A program made the position numbers and the translations under genes. The notes under the pieces are model-generated. The model was not told where the DNA came from. It was given only the letters and a program-made list of their open reading frames with translations, and made no database searches. A DNA stretch of 64,000 bases from Ryuthela nishihirai (Eukaryota; Arthropoda; Arachnida; Araneae; Heptathelidae): positions 85,226,501 to 85,290,500 of the forward strand of contig JAWZYU010000011.1 in the NCBI GenBank assembly GCA_038380435.1, written 5' to 3'. Shown one piece after another: positions 44,730 to 56,078 of this stretch (positions are counted from its first letter, which is position 1; each line of letters opens with the position of its first letter).

Positions 44730-47393
44730 GTAGAAAGGATTATCTTCAGATTTATTTCTGGAATTGCCACGGATTTCTTAGTGATCTGCCTGAGTTCTGT
44801 TCATTTTTGAGAGATACCCAGGCGGACATTGTCTTACTTAGTGAGACGCATCTGCGTGCCTCCGATGTCTTTAAAATACCTAACTCTGAAGTCTATCGTA
44901 CAGACCGTTTGCATAACAGTGGAGGAGGCACAGCTGTTATGATCAAGCGGTCAGTTCACCATCATCTTTTACCTACTTTAGACCTCATAACTCTTGAAAC
45001 CACAGCAGTATTTTAGATACCAACATAGGAACTGTACACCTAATTGCTGCATACAAGCCACCAAATGCTACGCTTATGAATGATGATCTGAACTCCATTT
45101 TTGACTGCAATCTGCCTACAGTGCTCGCAGGTGACTTTAATGCCAAAAATACTGCTTGGCATTCAAGGGCCTGCAACAAAAATTGAGGTATTTTACTCCA
45201 ATATACTACTGACAAGGGATTCATTGTCGACGCTCCTTGTTAGCCGACGTTTTACCCCTTCAATATTATGCATAAAACTGACGCCCTTGATCTGGCCATT
45301 TTTGGCAACTTCTTGCCAAACTATGATCTTAGTGTCGTCCACCAACTCAACTCTAATCATTTGCCGATCTGTCTGACTTTACACCTTTCCACGCCTCTTG
45401 TTCGTTTAGTCGGATTGATTCACAATTTTATAAGGTTCTTGTAAACAGCAAGATTCTTGGAACCTGCCAACTTTCTAATGGTAGATCCATTAATGATGCC
45501 ATAAATGACTTTACAACCCTATTGCTAACTTCCAAAACCGAAGCTCCAGTGGATTTTATACCAAAGCGAGATTTTTATGCCCTGCCATCGCATCTCTCTT
45601 GCCTCATTAAGGAGAAAAACAAGGTAAGACATGTATGGCAGAGACATGGATTTACATCTGATAAGAGGCTTTACAACTCTTTAAAACTCAAAGTCAAATC
45701 CAGCCTCAAAGCTTTTAGAAGTGAACAATGAAATAAGAAAGTTGAATCATTGTCTACAACCGATAACTCCATTTGGAAGATGACTAAAGCTTTAAAGAAA
45801 CCATTTACCAATTTCCCACCTATACATGGAGAAACTGGTTTAACTTTCAGTGATGAAGATAAATCCGAGGCTTTTGCGGACGCCCTCAAATTGCAATTCC
45901 CTGAGAACTTTGATCTCTCTGACCATCATACCTGTGGATTGGTGAGGGAATTCCTTCTCCATTTCGATCAGGTTGATCGGACCAGGGTGAATTTTACATT
46001 GCCGCTGGAAATTCAGCTGGCAATCAAATGCCTAAAACTGAATAAAGCCTCGTGTCAAGACAAAATATCGAACAGGATGCTCAAGCATCTTCCAAAGAAA
46101 GCCATTGTGCATCTCTGTTCGATATTTTATTATTTACTTCGAAATCTTATATTTCCTGATGTCTGGAAAAATGCTATCGTCAAGCTTTTACATAAACCAG
46201 GCAAGGCCTGCGTTATTACATCCAGCTACCGTCCTATCAACTTGCTGTCTACAATTAGTAAGCTTTTTGAAAAGATTTTGCTCAATCGTATTGACGACTT
46301 TCTTGGCTGCCACCCTATTCTGCCTGAGATCCAGTTTGGTTTCAGACGGAATCGATCTACCGAACACCAGGTCCTTAGGGTGGTGGGGAAAGTCGCCAAA
46401 TCCCTTAACAAAAAAAAGTCCATTGCAGCCGTCTTCCTTGGACGTGGCAAAGCCTTTGACCGTGTCAGGTTGGACGGCCTTTTACACAAACTTATACAGC
46501 CGAAGCATCTGCTTGATCCAATCATATCTCTCCAATACGACATTTCAAGTCCAAATTAAATCTGCCATGTCTACAAGAAGAGTTATCTCTGCGGGTGTGC
46601 CTCAGGGCTCCCTTTTGGGTCCTACACTCTTCTCTTTATACTTATACGATTTACTTTCCTTTGATCTTATTCATCTTGCATTTTACGCAGATGACCTTGC
46701 CTTACTATCTCCCTCCCTCGGTCCTGCTATCGCTGTGAAGAGGCTGCAGCACAGCTTGACCGAGCTGGGCACATGGTACGAAAAATGGAAGATAAAGAGT
46801 AACTCTGACAAGAGTTCTGCCATCCTTTTTACTGGAAAGCGAATTATGAATCCCACTTACCTCCATTTACAAGATATCCCCATTGATTAGAGAGATTCAG
46901 TCAAATATCTTGGGGTTGTTACACATAAGATATTAAAGTGGGACTATCACATAAATAATATAATCTCCAAAGTCAATTCATTGAGGGGCCTGCTAAGCCC
47001 ACTCCTTAGGAGAAATTCCATTTTAATGATTGATCATAAGCTTTTACTCTATGATATGATCATCAGATCGGTGATTCTCTATTCTTCACCCATATGGGCG
47101 AATACTACACCCACCAATATTCGTAAGATTCAAGTCTTACAGAACAAGATTTTGAGAACTGTGGTCGATGCCCCCTGGTTTGTCACTAACAGACAACTTC
47201 ATAAAGACCTGGGCATCGACCATGTTAGATATATATATACACATATAAAACGTACCTCAAAAAGATTTTTGAGGCTGTAAGCAATAATCCCAATGAGATT
47301 ATTTCTTCTCTGAATCTTTACGATCATACTGTTTTGAACAAGTACAAGAGGCTTGAAACGGTAGCGTTCTCTGAGGAGACCTACCCGTTTTAG
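44730..47393 (+). pseudogene. LINE F ORF2 (endonuclease, reverse transcriptase)
   Basis: The endonuclease begins LQIYFWNCHGFLSDL near 44745. It has IVLLSETHLR near 44828 and AGDFNAKNTAWHS near 45127-45165. The RT includes NKASCQDKISNRML (46043), SYRPINLLSTISKLFEKIL (46223), and motif A altered to FLGRGKAFDRV near 46434. That alteration loses the first catalytic Asp through two compensating one-base shifts. Motif B is GVPQGSLLGP (46595), and an intact YADD lies at 46684-46695. The C-terminal region ends at TAG 47391-47393. Frames change near 45017, 45180, 45395, 46520 and 47230. Confidence 0.8.
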
Positions 47394-47639
47394 GTTTCTT
47401 ATTACAATTTTACTGCTATTTTTAGCTTTTCTTATGTTTGCCCTTAGGGGCCCACCTAAGGGTTATTTACTTATATATTTTGTTCTTACTCATGCCAAAT
47501 AGGCATATCTTTATGATGGTTAGGGGCAAAATTATTACTCGCTACATCGAATATGATTCTACGATCTACGATAATACACTTGCTGCTAATTTTCTCTGCC
47601 TTCCGTTATCCTATTCATCCTGTTCGATAATAGCTCTGC

Positions 47640-48730
47640 CGTTTCATCATCTCAGTGACATGTAAATATATATACTAAAACTACAAATATTTGAAAAATG
47701 CGAATTTTAATATTTCATTAGTACCAATCAAATTAAAAAAGAGTTTTCAATATATAATTTTTTATTGTTTCCAATAGAAGTTTCATGACATTCACATTCC
47801 ACTAACAAAATTTCATATTTCTATCATTAATTAATACATTGTTGCAATATTCGTTTGAAATTTTGAAATTTTCATTCTTTTCATCGTTAGAGGTCACAGT
47901 TATAGTGTTCGAAAGATTCCGAAAGTGCGAATCATAATATTTTATCAACTGCTATCTAACACTAAAAAAGATTTTTTAATTTATCTCTAAATACAAACAA
48001 TTATCGGCTAAAACAAAAAGTTGTGTCCCCCCACCCTCTGGGTTTAAAAGGTCAATTCATTGTTGCCAATGGAAACATCATGGTGTTCACATTGCACCAC
48101 CTTAAGTTAAAAGTTCTAGCTTAAATAGGTCGTTTGCAATATTTGTTTGAAATTTGGGAATTTTAAAAATTTTCCATCGTTAAGACGGCGCAATTATAAT
48201 TTTCGGAAGATTTAAAAAGTGTAAATTATAATATATTTTTTAAATTCCTATCTTATCCAAAAAGAATTTTTCATTCATTTCTAAAAATAAGCAATTATCT
48301 GCTAGAACTAAAATAGTGTGTTTCCCACCCCCTCTGGGTGTAAGTGGTCAACTCATTGTTGACAATGCCAACTACGTGACCACCATCCAAATTCCACCAT
48401 CAAAATTTCAAATTTCTAGCATAAATATATTGTTTGCAATATTCGCTTGAAATTTTCGAATTTTCAAATTTTCCACCCTTAGTGGGTGTAATTGTAGCTT
48501 TAGAGAGATTCGGAAAGTGCATATCGTAATATTTCATCAATACCTCAAACGCAAAAGGAATTTTTCATTTATCTCTGTAAGCAAAAAAGTTCGATGTCTA
48601 AAGACGGACAGACAGAGAACCAAACAGATGGACAGATAGAGGCGGACAGACCGACGGACAGACAGGCAGACAGACAGAAGACAAAGTGAAACTATTATCT
48701 CGTTTTCTTTAAAACGAAATAAAAATGGTG
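47640..48730 (+). repeat. Unclassified dispersed repeat, copy 3, with internal tandem blocks
   Basis: Three to four diverged blocks of about 230-300 bp each contain a GCGAAT(C/T)(A/T)TAATATTT-type start, a CATT(G)TTGCCAATGGAAACAT-like block, TTGCAATATTCG(T/C)TTGAAATTT, and a poly-T/C-rich segment. The copy ends with a GACGGACAGACAG-rich stretch at about 48603-48675. No coding potential recognised. Confidence 0.65.
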
Positions 48731-48886
48731 AAATTGAAAGAATTTTTCAAGGCGAAGGATTGCGATGAAATTAAAAGAGAAAATGAAGTATATGAATCGT
48801 TTAAATTAGTTTTATTTCAATTGCAGGACAAGATAGAGTCATCAAAGTGCACCATGCAGTTAAAGGAGTTAATGTAAACATGGAAT

Positions 48887-48970
48887 TCATGAAATAATAA
48901 GCTGGGGAAAAATTAGTTTTTGCCACTCACGGCAAAAAACCAATTTTTTTTTCAGCTTATTATTTCATGA
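48887..48970. repeat. 84-bp near-perfect hairpin
   Basis: The arms TCATGAAATAATAAGCTG...TTTTTGCC (48887-48924) and their complement (48931-48970) enclose the loop ACTCAC. Arm identity is high, with a few mismatches in the A/T tracts. Long stem, no coding; could be a foldback element or a MITE relic. Confidence 0.9.
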
Positions 48971-49789
48971 TGCTGTTACAAATTTTTCTAAATGTAAAAA
49001 TAAATTATAAAAGACAGTTCAAAAATATTTTAACTGAAATCTCAATATTTATTTTGGGAAATATAGAAATTTATTTTTAAAACTAAGAGTAATAATCTTA
49101 CTAGACTAAGAGACAAAAGAAAAGTATTATTCTAAGCGAATTTTGGAGAATGATGGCAATGATGGACATGAATGGTAAACAAGCATTGGAAAATTTTAAA
49201 GGATTTGTTTTGTAGGCAGCAAAGAATATAATGCAAGAATAAATAATATTATTTACCCTTTTAACCAAAATTACCCATTAAATATGAATTATTGGTTTCC
49301 TTATAAAGGAAATTCGTAATTGAGGAAATAATGAAAATAATAAAACGATTTCATCCCTGTAATCCATTTTTATTGATTACATATCAGAATATGAGATTGC
49401 TGAATTAATCGCTAAATTTTGGAAAATCCGATGGAGGTGATCAAATTTTTGTAGAGACAATTAAAAAGATGATAATATTGAAATTTTATATCACCGCCAG
49501 GTATATATCTGAAAATGTCAAACATATCGCCAACAGGTGTATACCGGTGAGATCTTATTATTTCATTTATATCACCTGTTTAGCTTATCGTTATGCTCAG
49601 GATGCTGCCCTTCCAGTTTGAAAATTTGAGCCGTTATAGCGATATATATATATATAAAGGAGGTGAGCATTTAGATAGGAAAAGTTATAGGCTGATATCA
49701 TTATTGAAATTTATATGTCACGGGGTTCTTTAAATATTAGTATATGTTGAAAATTTACTGTGGTTTACTTTGTGGTTTTTATTTTTGTG
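48971..49789. other. Intron sequence, no recognised gene
   Basis: AT-rich filler with a short (TA)n tract at about 49643-49656. Nothing else recognised. Confidence 0.4.
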
Positions 49790-49937
49790 TGTGTCACAGT
49801 TGCGGAATCTCCTCCTCTCAATCAGGCACAGATGACTGGCTGATGTTGTTGGTGGGGCCTCGTGCCCTGCAGTCGTTTGCTCAATGGCTACAGGCAGAGC
49901 TTCTTGCCAGTCTAGCTTTTAATTATCACATAGAATA
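49790..49937 (+). repeat. Short interspersed repeat, copy a
   Basis: Runs from GTCACAGTTGCGGAATCTCC to CTAGCTTTTAATTATCAC. A diverged copy lies in opposite orientation at 50130-50345; its complement ends TTTAACTTTTAATTATTAC. Type unknown. Confidence 0.5.
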
Positions 49938-50129
49938 GTCTTCTTATACACGGTTGATTCAAGAGAGTAGATAAAAACTTTTACTCCACATTAAAGTTAA
50001 AAATTACATAAGCGTTTTGGCTGCATTTGGTCGTATTCAATGCAAAAAGTTGCTTTATTATTATTCTTAAAGCTGAATTTTCTTGAGAAGAATTTTTTGC
50101 GTCATGAAGATGATTATGTTTTGTAATAA

Positions 50130-50345
50130 TTAAAAGTTAAACTACCAGGAAGTTGGGCTAGCATCCCAGGGCTGTCCCTTTTTGAGAATTTCTCACTGCT
50201 GTAGCCTTCACACTTTTCGGAAGAAGGAATCAGTGAGCAACTCTCAAAAACGGAACTCTTTGAAATTGTGCAAAGGTTCCCTCTGACCACTAACAACATC
50301 TGTGCTTGATACACCAGAAAGAAGATCCCCAAACTGTGATGACTA
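50130..50345 (-). repeat. Short interspersed repeat, copy b (inverted)
   Basis: On the minus strand it begins GTCATCACAGTTTGGGGATC, shares GCACAGATG...TTGTTAGTGG with copy a, and ends with the AACTTTTAATTATTAC tail. It is longer than copy a by an internal segment. Confidence 0.5.
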
Positions 50346-50401
50346 CAAAGTAAGTAAGTAAGTGTCTGCCACAGTTAGGTTTCGATGGCAACTAGAGAAT
50401 A

Positions 50402-50609
50402 ATAAAAAAATATTAAATACCCCCTCAAGCAGCTGCTTGCCACAGAGGTCTGACAGGAGCCTGTCAGTTTATTTGCCATAGTAGAAGGTCTGAGAGGATG
50501 GCAGGACCTCAGCAGAAAAACGAAACACACATCCATGCCTTACCCGGGGCTCGAACCCAGGTCCCTTAGATCAGTAGCCAAGCGTGTTAACCACTCGGCC
50601 ACGGAACGG
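50402..50609 (-). repeat. tRNA-derived SINE (family 1)
   Basis: Minus-strand copy with box A TGGCCGAGTGG near 50600, box B GGTTCGAGCCC near 50545-50560, the family body, and an A-rich flank (AATAAAAAAATATTAAATA) representing the tail. Very similar to the copy at 5589. Confidence 0.9.
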
Positions 50610-50719
50610 TTTATATTAATATTGATACCTTTATTATTTAATTTTCACAATTTGCTTAGACCAGAAATTAAAATTTTTTCAATGAAAATCTTTCTAAACG
50701 ATTATGATTTTAGAAACAA

Positions 50720-50870
50720 GAAGACCAACATGTTGCCTCTGGCGAACATGGGATGCTCGGTTTCAAAGTAAATAAAGTTTTTCATAATCCGAATTTTTCA
50801 CCCTTTAAGAGTAGCAATTCGTACTAATTGAGGATTCGAAAATGTAAATGGTCATTTGTTGTTTAAAATG
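50720..50870 (+). repeat. Unclassified dispersed repeat, copy 4 (fragment)
   Basis: TTGCCTCTGGCGAACATGGG through CACCCTTTAAGAGTAGCAAT matches the start of the repeat at 62600-62710. The neighbouring 50871-51130 is AT-rich filler with TACTAAGTAGA(A)GTTAAATGG direct repeats. Confidence 0.55.
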
Positions 50871-51129
50871 AGGAAGTTTTACTTTTTCATCTACTAAGTA
50901 GAAGTTAAATGGTATATTATTACTATATAGAGTATACTAAGTAATAATAAATATATATACTAAGTAGAGTTAAATGGTATATTAATCAGTATATATGAAA
51001 TAAAAAAAAGTAATATATTAAATATTATTAAAAATTAAAAAATTAAAGGTATTCTTTTAGATATAAAGATCAACTGGTCGAATTTTAAACATAATATTTT
51101 AATTAAAACGTATACAGTATTAATCAGAA

Positions 51130-52060
51130 TTACACTTCTGTTAGCAAGCTATCTGGGTATCTGGGTTTAGCATTGCTAGTGGAGTTAGACAAAGGGACAT
51201 TTTGTCTCCTTTCCTGTTTAGTTTCCTAATTGAATATGCATTGCGAAATTCTTTGCAAGGGGGAAGAATGGTTTAGAGATTGGAAATTTTCGGAATTAGA
51301 TTATGTAGATGATTTGGCCCTGTTGACTAATGATGTTTATTAGATGAAATATTTCATTAGAGCTGTTCATCAGACTTGTAATAGAGTGGGTTTGGTGATA
51401 AACAGAAAAAAAAACTAAAGTAACGAAAATTGGTGAGGCCGCTTGTGGTTCAGTAAATTAGAATGGTTTCGCCCTTGAAGTGTCTCGGTTTAATTATCTT
51501 GGGAGTTTTTTAACAGATACTAGTGATGTCCGGCATGTGATAAATAGAAGAATAGGGACTGCTGCTAGTAGGTTCAGGAAACTATGGAGAGTGTGTAAAA
51601 ATTGACATATATACCTAAAGACTAAAGTTAAGCTGTGTAATAGTTAGGTTTGGTTTCTAAGGTTAGGCATGGTAGCGAAATGGACACTTTGTAAGCTGGA
51701 TAACAAGAAATTTGATGTCTTTGATTTTAGATGCTGTACAGTATCTTGGGCATTACGTTGTTTGACTTTGGAAGTAATAATGTAGTTAGAAGAAGGGGTC
51801 ATCAACCTCCTTTGAGCAACAATTTGTGCAGAGAGAGATTGCGTTGGTTTGACTATGTTTTACGTATGCATAACTGCAGATTGGCAAACAGAATTATGAA
51901 CAGGTTGCCTAAAGGCTTCAGGAAAAGGGGAGACCTAGGATGTGATGGACAGACAATGTTAAACATAACCTTGCTAGAATTGGTCTACAGTGGTCAAATG
52001 CAGCAGCTGTAGCTCAGAACAGACTCGTCTGGAGAGGAAAATTGCACAATCTGCTTGGAC
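51130..52060 (+). mobile_element. RTE-like LINE copy 6 (RT C-terminal half)
   Basis: Starts in motif B (SGVRQRDILSPFLF-like, about 51179). The catalytic box LDYVDDLALL lies near 51295, with Val in place of Ala in YADD. The GLVINR segment, SRFNYLGSF and the C-terminal RERLRWFDYVLRMHNCRLAN (about 51830-51890) follow. It ends before the GACCTCCG 3' signature, which is only partly recognisable near 52057. Numerous stops. Confidence 0.7.
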
Positions 52061-52079
52061 GTCTGCATAAGTATTTTGC

Positions 52080-52660
52080 ATGTATATTCTTCATAAAGTA
52101 CCTTCTATCAACATAATTTCTAATTTCCAGCATAAATATATCGTTTGCAATATTACTTTAAGTTCTATATTTTCTACATTAGCGTCCTCTAACGAGGCAA
52201 ATTAAAACTTTTTGGAGGATTTGAAACAGATGAATCATCATATTTCATTAGTACCTATTCAACCCGAAATAAATTTTTTATTACTCTTTAAAAACAAAAC
52301 GTTTTATTTTCCCACTCCCCTGGGGGGAAGGGACAATTTGCTGCTGCCAATGTTAGCCCATTGATCGTCATACACCATTATTAAAATACCAATTCGTAAT
52401 CCGAAAGATCGTTTGCAATATTCGCTTAAATTTTGATATCAATTTTTCCACCGTCAGAGGGCGCAGTTACAACAGTTGGGAGATTAGAAGAGTGTGAATC
52501 GTAATATTTTATTAATACCTATCTAAACTAAAAAAGGCTTTTAAATCTCTAAAAACAAACAATTATCTCTTAAAACGAAAAAATTACGTTTTTCCACCCA
52601 CCTTGGAGGACAAGGGTGGAAGTCATTGTTGTCAATGCGAATTTTGCGGACAGACAGAAA
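52080..52660 (+). repeat. Unclassified dispersed repeat, copy 5
   Basis: Shares CATAAATATATCGTTTGCAATATT, GAATCGTAATATTTTATTAATACC and the final GCGGACAGACAG with copies 1 and 3. Confidence 0.6.
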
Positions 52661-52689
52661 AAATGACATTGGATATGGTAAAATATTAG

Positions 52690-52815
52690 CTCGCTTGTGT
52701 TGTAATTAATATTTTTTAATATATTTATAAATGAACTTTGTAATCTTGAATTAAAAGGGAAAATAATGACTGTTGCAGATGATACAACGTTAATGCACTC
52801 AGGCAAACAAAAGTA
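52690..52815 (+). pseudogene. Short RT relic around the catalytic box
   Basis: Translation reads FNIFINELCNLELKGKIMTV then ADDTTLMHSGKQK. This is the RT motif B-C region of a CR1/L2-like LINE, with Val in place of Tyr/Phe before ADD. Nothing else of the element remains. Confidence 0.6.
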
Positions 52816-53053
52816 GCAAACACTCAAAAAGGATGAATGAGTGACACCAAATCATTACCACATGTAGTACCGAGGGTTCTATGCAACTGATTCCAGTGAC
52901 GACAACATGAAACCGGAAATAGAGGCAGTGCTGTCAGTCCCGAGACCCCAATAAAAGCCACCGTTGCAGAGAGAAGGTAAGTCAGTGGAAATGAAACAGT
53001 GCACGTGCGTTTCAGTTATAACAAGGCAGTGAATGCAAACGCGTTATCAGCAG

Positions 53054-53880
53054 CTAGGCCCGTTTGAAGGGGCTGTGTATCATGGGGATGTATGAGGCAG
53101 GTTGGTCTCCCCATCATAGAGCCGAGAATCTTGGTCACACGGTGAGGGCTACAGCATCATGTTTGGAGCAGTGGATGAGGACAGGTACCATTGCATGTCG
53201 CCATGGCTCAGGTCCTTTAGGTGTACCACGCCATGACGCACCACATCGTAGATGTACCATACCAACTGCTAGGATCGTCTCATCGGCCGAAAATCAACCT
53301 CCAACACCTGTGTGACCTCTACAGCAATCCAGCACAATATGGTACTTTTAATGCCCACACCAGATGATGGTCGCATCAGGGTTTAGCGTTGCTAATGGCA
53401 GTATCCAGTACACATCTGGGAACTCCACAGTGCCCTTACACTCAGCATTCTGGTGTGGGATGCCATCAGTTATGATTCAAAAATACCTTTGGCGTTTGTC
53501 CAGGGAACATTGACAGCTGAATAAATACATCGACGACATTCTTGTGTCTCATTGGCTACCTTTCCTGTGAAACTCTCCTGGTTCCGTTTAGCATGTCTTG
53601 TCATTTACCTGTCCCCATATAACATGCATTGTCCAACAGGGTTTACGGGATAATACCCTTCCTTGGCCTGCTATGTCTCCGGATTTATCCCCTATAGAGC
53701 ACATATAGCACATATGAGGTGTGTTGGGTCGACATCTGTAAGAGTCCACAGCCAGCACCACATATTGGGCACCCTGTGTCTCCATTTGGGGGAAAAATGG
53801 CGGAATGTGCCTCAGGGCACTATTAGGGACCTATATGCATCGATGCCTAGCTGTATGCATCGCCCTCAAAGGGGGTCATA
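53054..53880 (+). mobile_element. Tc1-like transposon, internally deleted
   Basis: The N-terminal helix-turn-helix region (MGMYEAGWSPHHRAENLGHT, 53081-53140) and following linker are visible. A decayed middle follows, then the C-terminal catalytic region with PAMSPDLSPIEHI near 53665-53710. The final part includes LYASMPSCMHR near 53825. The central DDE core is partly missing and several stops interrupt it. The 5' terminus is not resolved (the sequence from about 52860 may belong). It is directly followed by the MITE at 53888. Confidence 0.7.
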
Positions 53881-53887
53881 ACCAGTA

Positions 53888-54270
53888 CAGTGGACCCCCG
53901 ATATAACGCGCATGTCGGGCGGGAAACAACACCCGCGTTATAAAATGAACCGCGTTATACCGAGCGGCGCGGTGGCGACACAATAAATTTACTCAGAACG
54001 ATTTGAGCTATATACTGAAACATCCCATCAATTATATACATATATTATGTATTTTAATAAAAAACCAATTTATTTATTAAGTGTTTTATTAAAATTCACA
54101 TAACATAGTTATACATCTTAATAAGTACATATATTTATTATTTTATTTACGTACATAAGGTACGCTTGAAAATATGTAAAAACAAACACTCTCTATAACT
54201 TATCGCGAACATCGCCGCACTATAATCGAGTGCGCGGTATAGCGAGCAGCGCTATGACGAAGGTCCACTG
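53888..54270. mobile_element. Pogo/Tigger-like MITE, 383 bp
   Basis: The left end CAGTGGACCCCCGATATAAC and the right end (complement CAGTGGACCTTCGTCATAGC) are inverted repeats. TA is present on both sides (53886-53887 and 54271-54272). The subterminal regions carry CGCGTTATA/GCGCGGTATAGCG motifs, as in Tigger ends. The interior is AT-rich and non-coding. Confidence 0.85.
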
Positions 54271-54274
54271 TACT

Positions 54275-54990
54275 TAGATACAATATTGGGGATCCTTAAA
54301 CACAACCTTAATATGAACTCAGGTAATTGTGTGATTAATCATAACTACTACCTTGAAACATGCTTTACCACTCTGCTCAGTTTCACCGAGGTTCGAAGTT
54401 TTGTGCCCATGAATGTATATACAGATGGAAACGAGAATATTTTAATACTTGAAATAAATGGGATATTAGAAAATGGTTCTTAAAAAATAAAATTATTATT
54501 AAGGGATGAAAATGCATAGTATTTAAATTTAAAACATATTAAACTAGAAGAATTATAAAATAAATTATTGTAGCATGTAATAAACTGCACAGGACATGAA
54601 TGTTCATGTAAAGTAGTTGAAAGTGTAAAATATTATGAATCTTTGAGAGTGTATAAAAACAGTCTTCCGTTGAACGTATCAAATAATTTCATAAAAAGGA
54701 TGGATGCAATAATTCCTTAATTATTTTACATCAGAAGTTTTGTGAGTATTAAATTTTTCAAATTAATATATAACATTTCATTAAGTTGTATTCAAAATGC
54801 GGAGTAGTATTTTGGAGAGGAATTAATTATTATAATATTAAATCAGATTACTATCCAAAACAAGGTACTCAGATGTACTGTACACCAACAAAGGAAAATG
54901 TAAATGTGTTAACTGTTTTATAATGATCTAAAATATTTCTATTACGGAAAATTTATATTTATATTAAGATTTTATATATAACATCATTAT
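54275..54990 (+). pseudogene. Decayed LINE RT thumb region
   Basis: Scrambled frames show CSCKVVESVKYYESLRVYKN (54603-54660), VSNNFIKRMDAIIP, a SFVSIKFFKLIYNISL segment and QIT(I)QNKVLRCT near 54845-54885. That order (KYLG-like, thumb, IQNKxLR) is typical of CR1/Jockey-type ORF2 C-termini. No domain is intact. Confidence 0.5.
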
Positions 54991-55029
54991 AGAAAGTTAT
55001 ATTAAAATAGTAATACAGAATTGGGAACA

Positions 55030-55800
55030 AGTGCACATGTTAACTTTATTGTACCACTGCCAAGGAAAACCATTATACAAAAAAAAATGGACAAAAGTTA
55101 AAAACGTATGAGTTGACATAGCAACATAACGACTTGAGAAACTTTTATGGAATTCATGTGAAAGGTACATCAGACATAACAAAGAACATAACCAAACATG
55201 AGATGCATAGGAATGGATGGCCAGTAGTAATGTTGATGCGCGAAAAATATCCTTCACTGATGGCTGAAGAAATTCGTTGTTCCAGCGATCAATAGTGTAT
55301 GAACACGAGAATGAACGTCCCTGACCGCCGCACATGATACACAATAATCATGCATGTTGTGACAAGGTGACGGATGAGGTCGAATGGCAATAAACGCCAT
55401 TGTTCCGTTAGGGCACATCATAGCTCCAGGAGGCCTGTGGAAGTGAGCTGAAGAGTATCAATGTGTCTCCCCAGAGCGTCCCAGTCATGCTCAATAGGAT
55501 TAAGATCCGGAAATCTGGCTGGCCATTCCATCTTATGGATATCTTCACTCTCGAGGTAATCGTCAACCAGCAAAGGACAAGTATTATCATTCATAAAAAA
55601 ACAGCACCCCTGAAAAGACGTACACAGGGTTTAAGGATCTCCTCTATGTACCTCTGAGCATGCACAGTGCCAGCCTCAAACACATGGAGTGGCGAATGAC
55701 CATCCAGCATTATGTCTCCCACACACACCAGAAGACCTCCTCCACAACAAATGTTAGATTGTCTTCCTGGATGTTACGGGGATGATAGATTTGCAAAGAC
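55030..55800 (-). mobile_element. Tc1-like transposon, minus strand, C-terminal half
   Basis: On the minus strand from about 55800, a YHPRNIQ segment precedes a GGLLVCVGDIMLDGHSPLHV block with the second catalytic region, then VRLFRGAV. After a frameshift comes MEWPARFPDLNPIEHDWDAL near 55490-55540, followed by the C-terminal tail to about 55260. It is a different Tc1 lineage from the copies at 38180 and 53054 (DLNPIEH rather than DLSPI). The ends are not resolved. Confidence 0.75.
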
Positions 55801-55984
55801 CCTCGGTGTGTCGCAAAGAATTGAATTCAGCAGCACTGGATTGTTGTTGAAATGTTTTGCCTCTGAGTTGCACTTTTTTATACACAATATGCGAAATGGT
55901 CAGGTCACGAAAACCCCAAGGAGTCAGAGAAAGCTGGAGGAAGGAAGCACCGACGGTGCTTCCTTTCTGAGCAAGGGCAATGTG

Positions 55985-56078
55985 GAGAATTAGGGAAGAT
56001 AAATCTGCACACTGGCACAGATGGGACTCGAACCTGGGAATTGCAGATTACGAGACTGGCATGCTACTAACTGAAACA
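55985..56078 (-). repeat. tRNA-Thr-like SINE head
   Basis: The minus strand reads TTTCAGTTAGTAGCATGCCA, then GTCTCGTAATCTGCAA (a CGT anticodon-like loop) and GGTTCGAGTCCC (a perfect box B). Box A is degraded and no genuine tRNA acceptor stem forms, so this is a SINE head rather than a gene. Confidence 0.55.

Larger units (their letters stand above)
43059..47393 (+). mobile_element. Jockey-type LINE F, both ORFs present
   Basis: Non-LTR retrotransposon with ORF1 (43059-44615) and ORF2 (about 44730-47393) in the same orientation. There is no RNase H after the RT, which with the ORF1 knuckle pattern fits the Jockey clade. The 3' UTR probably extends beyond 47393. The repeat at 47640 starts soon after. 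Frameshifts in both ORFs make it inactive. Confidence 0.8.
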
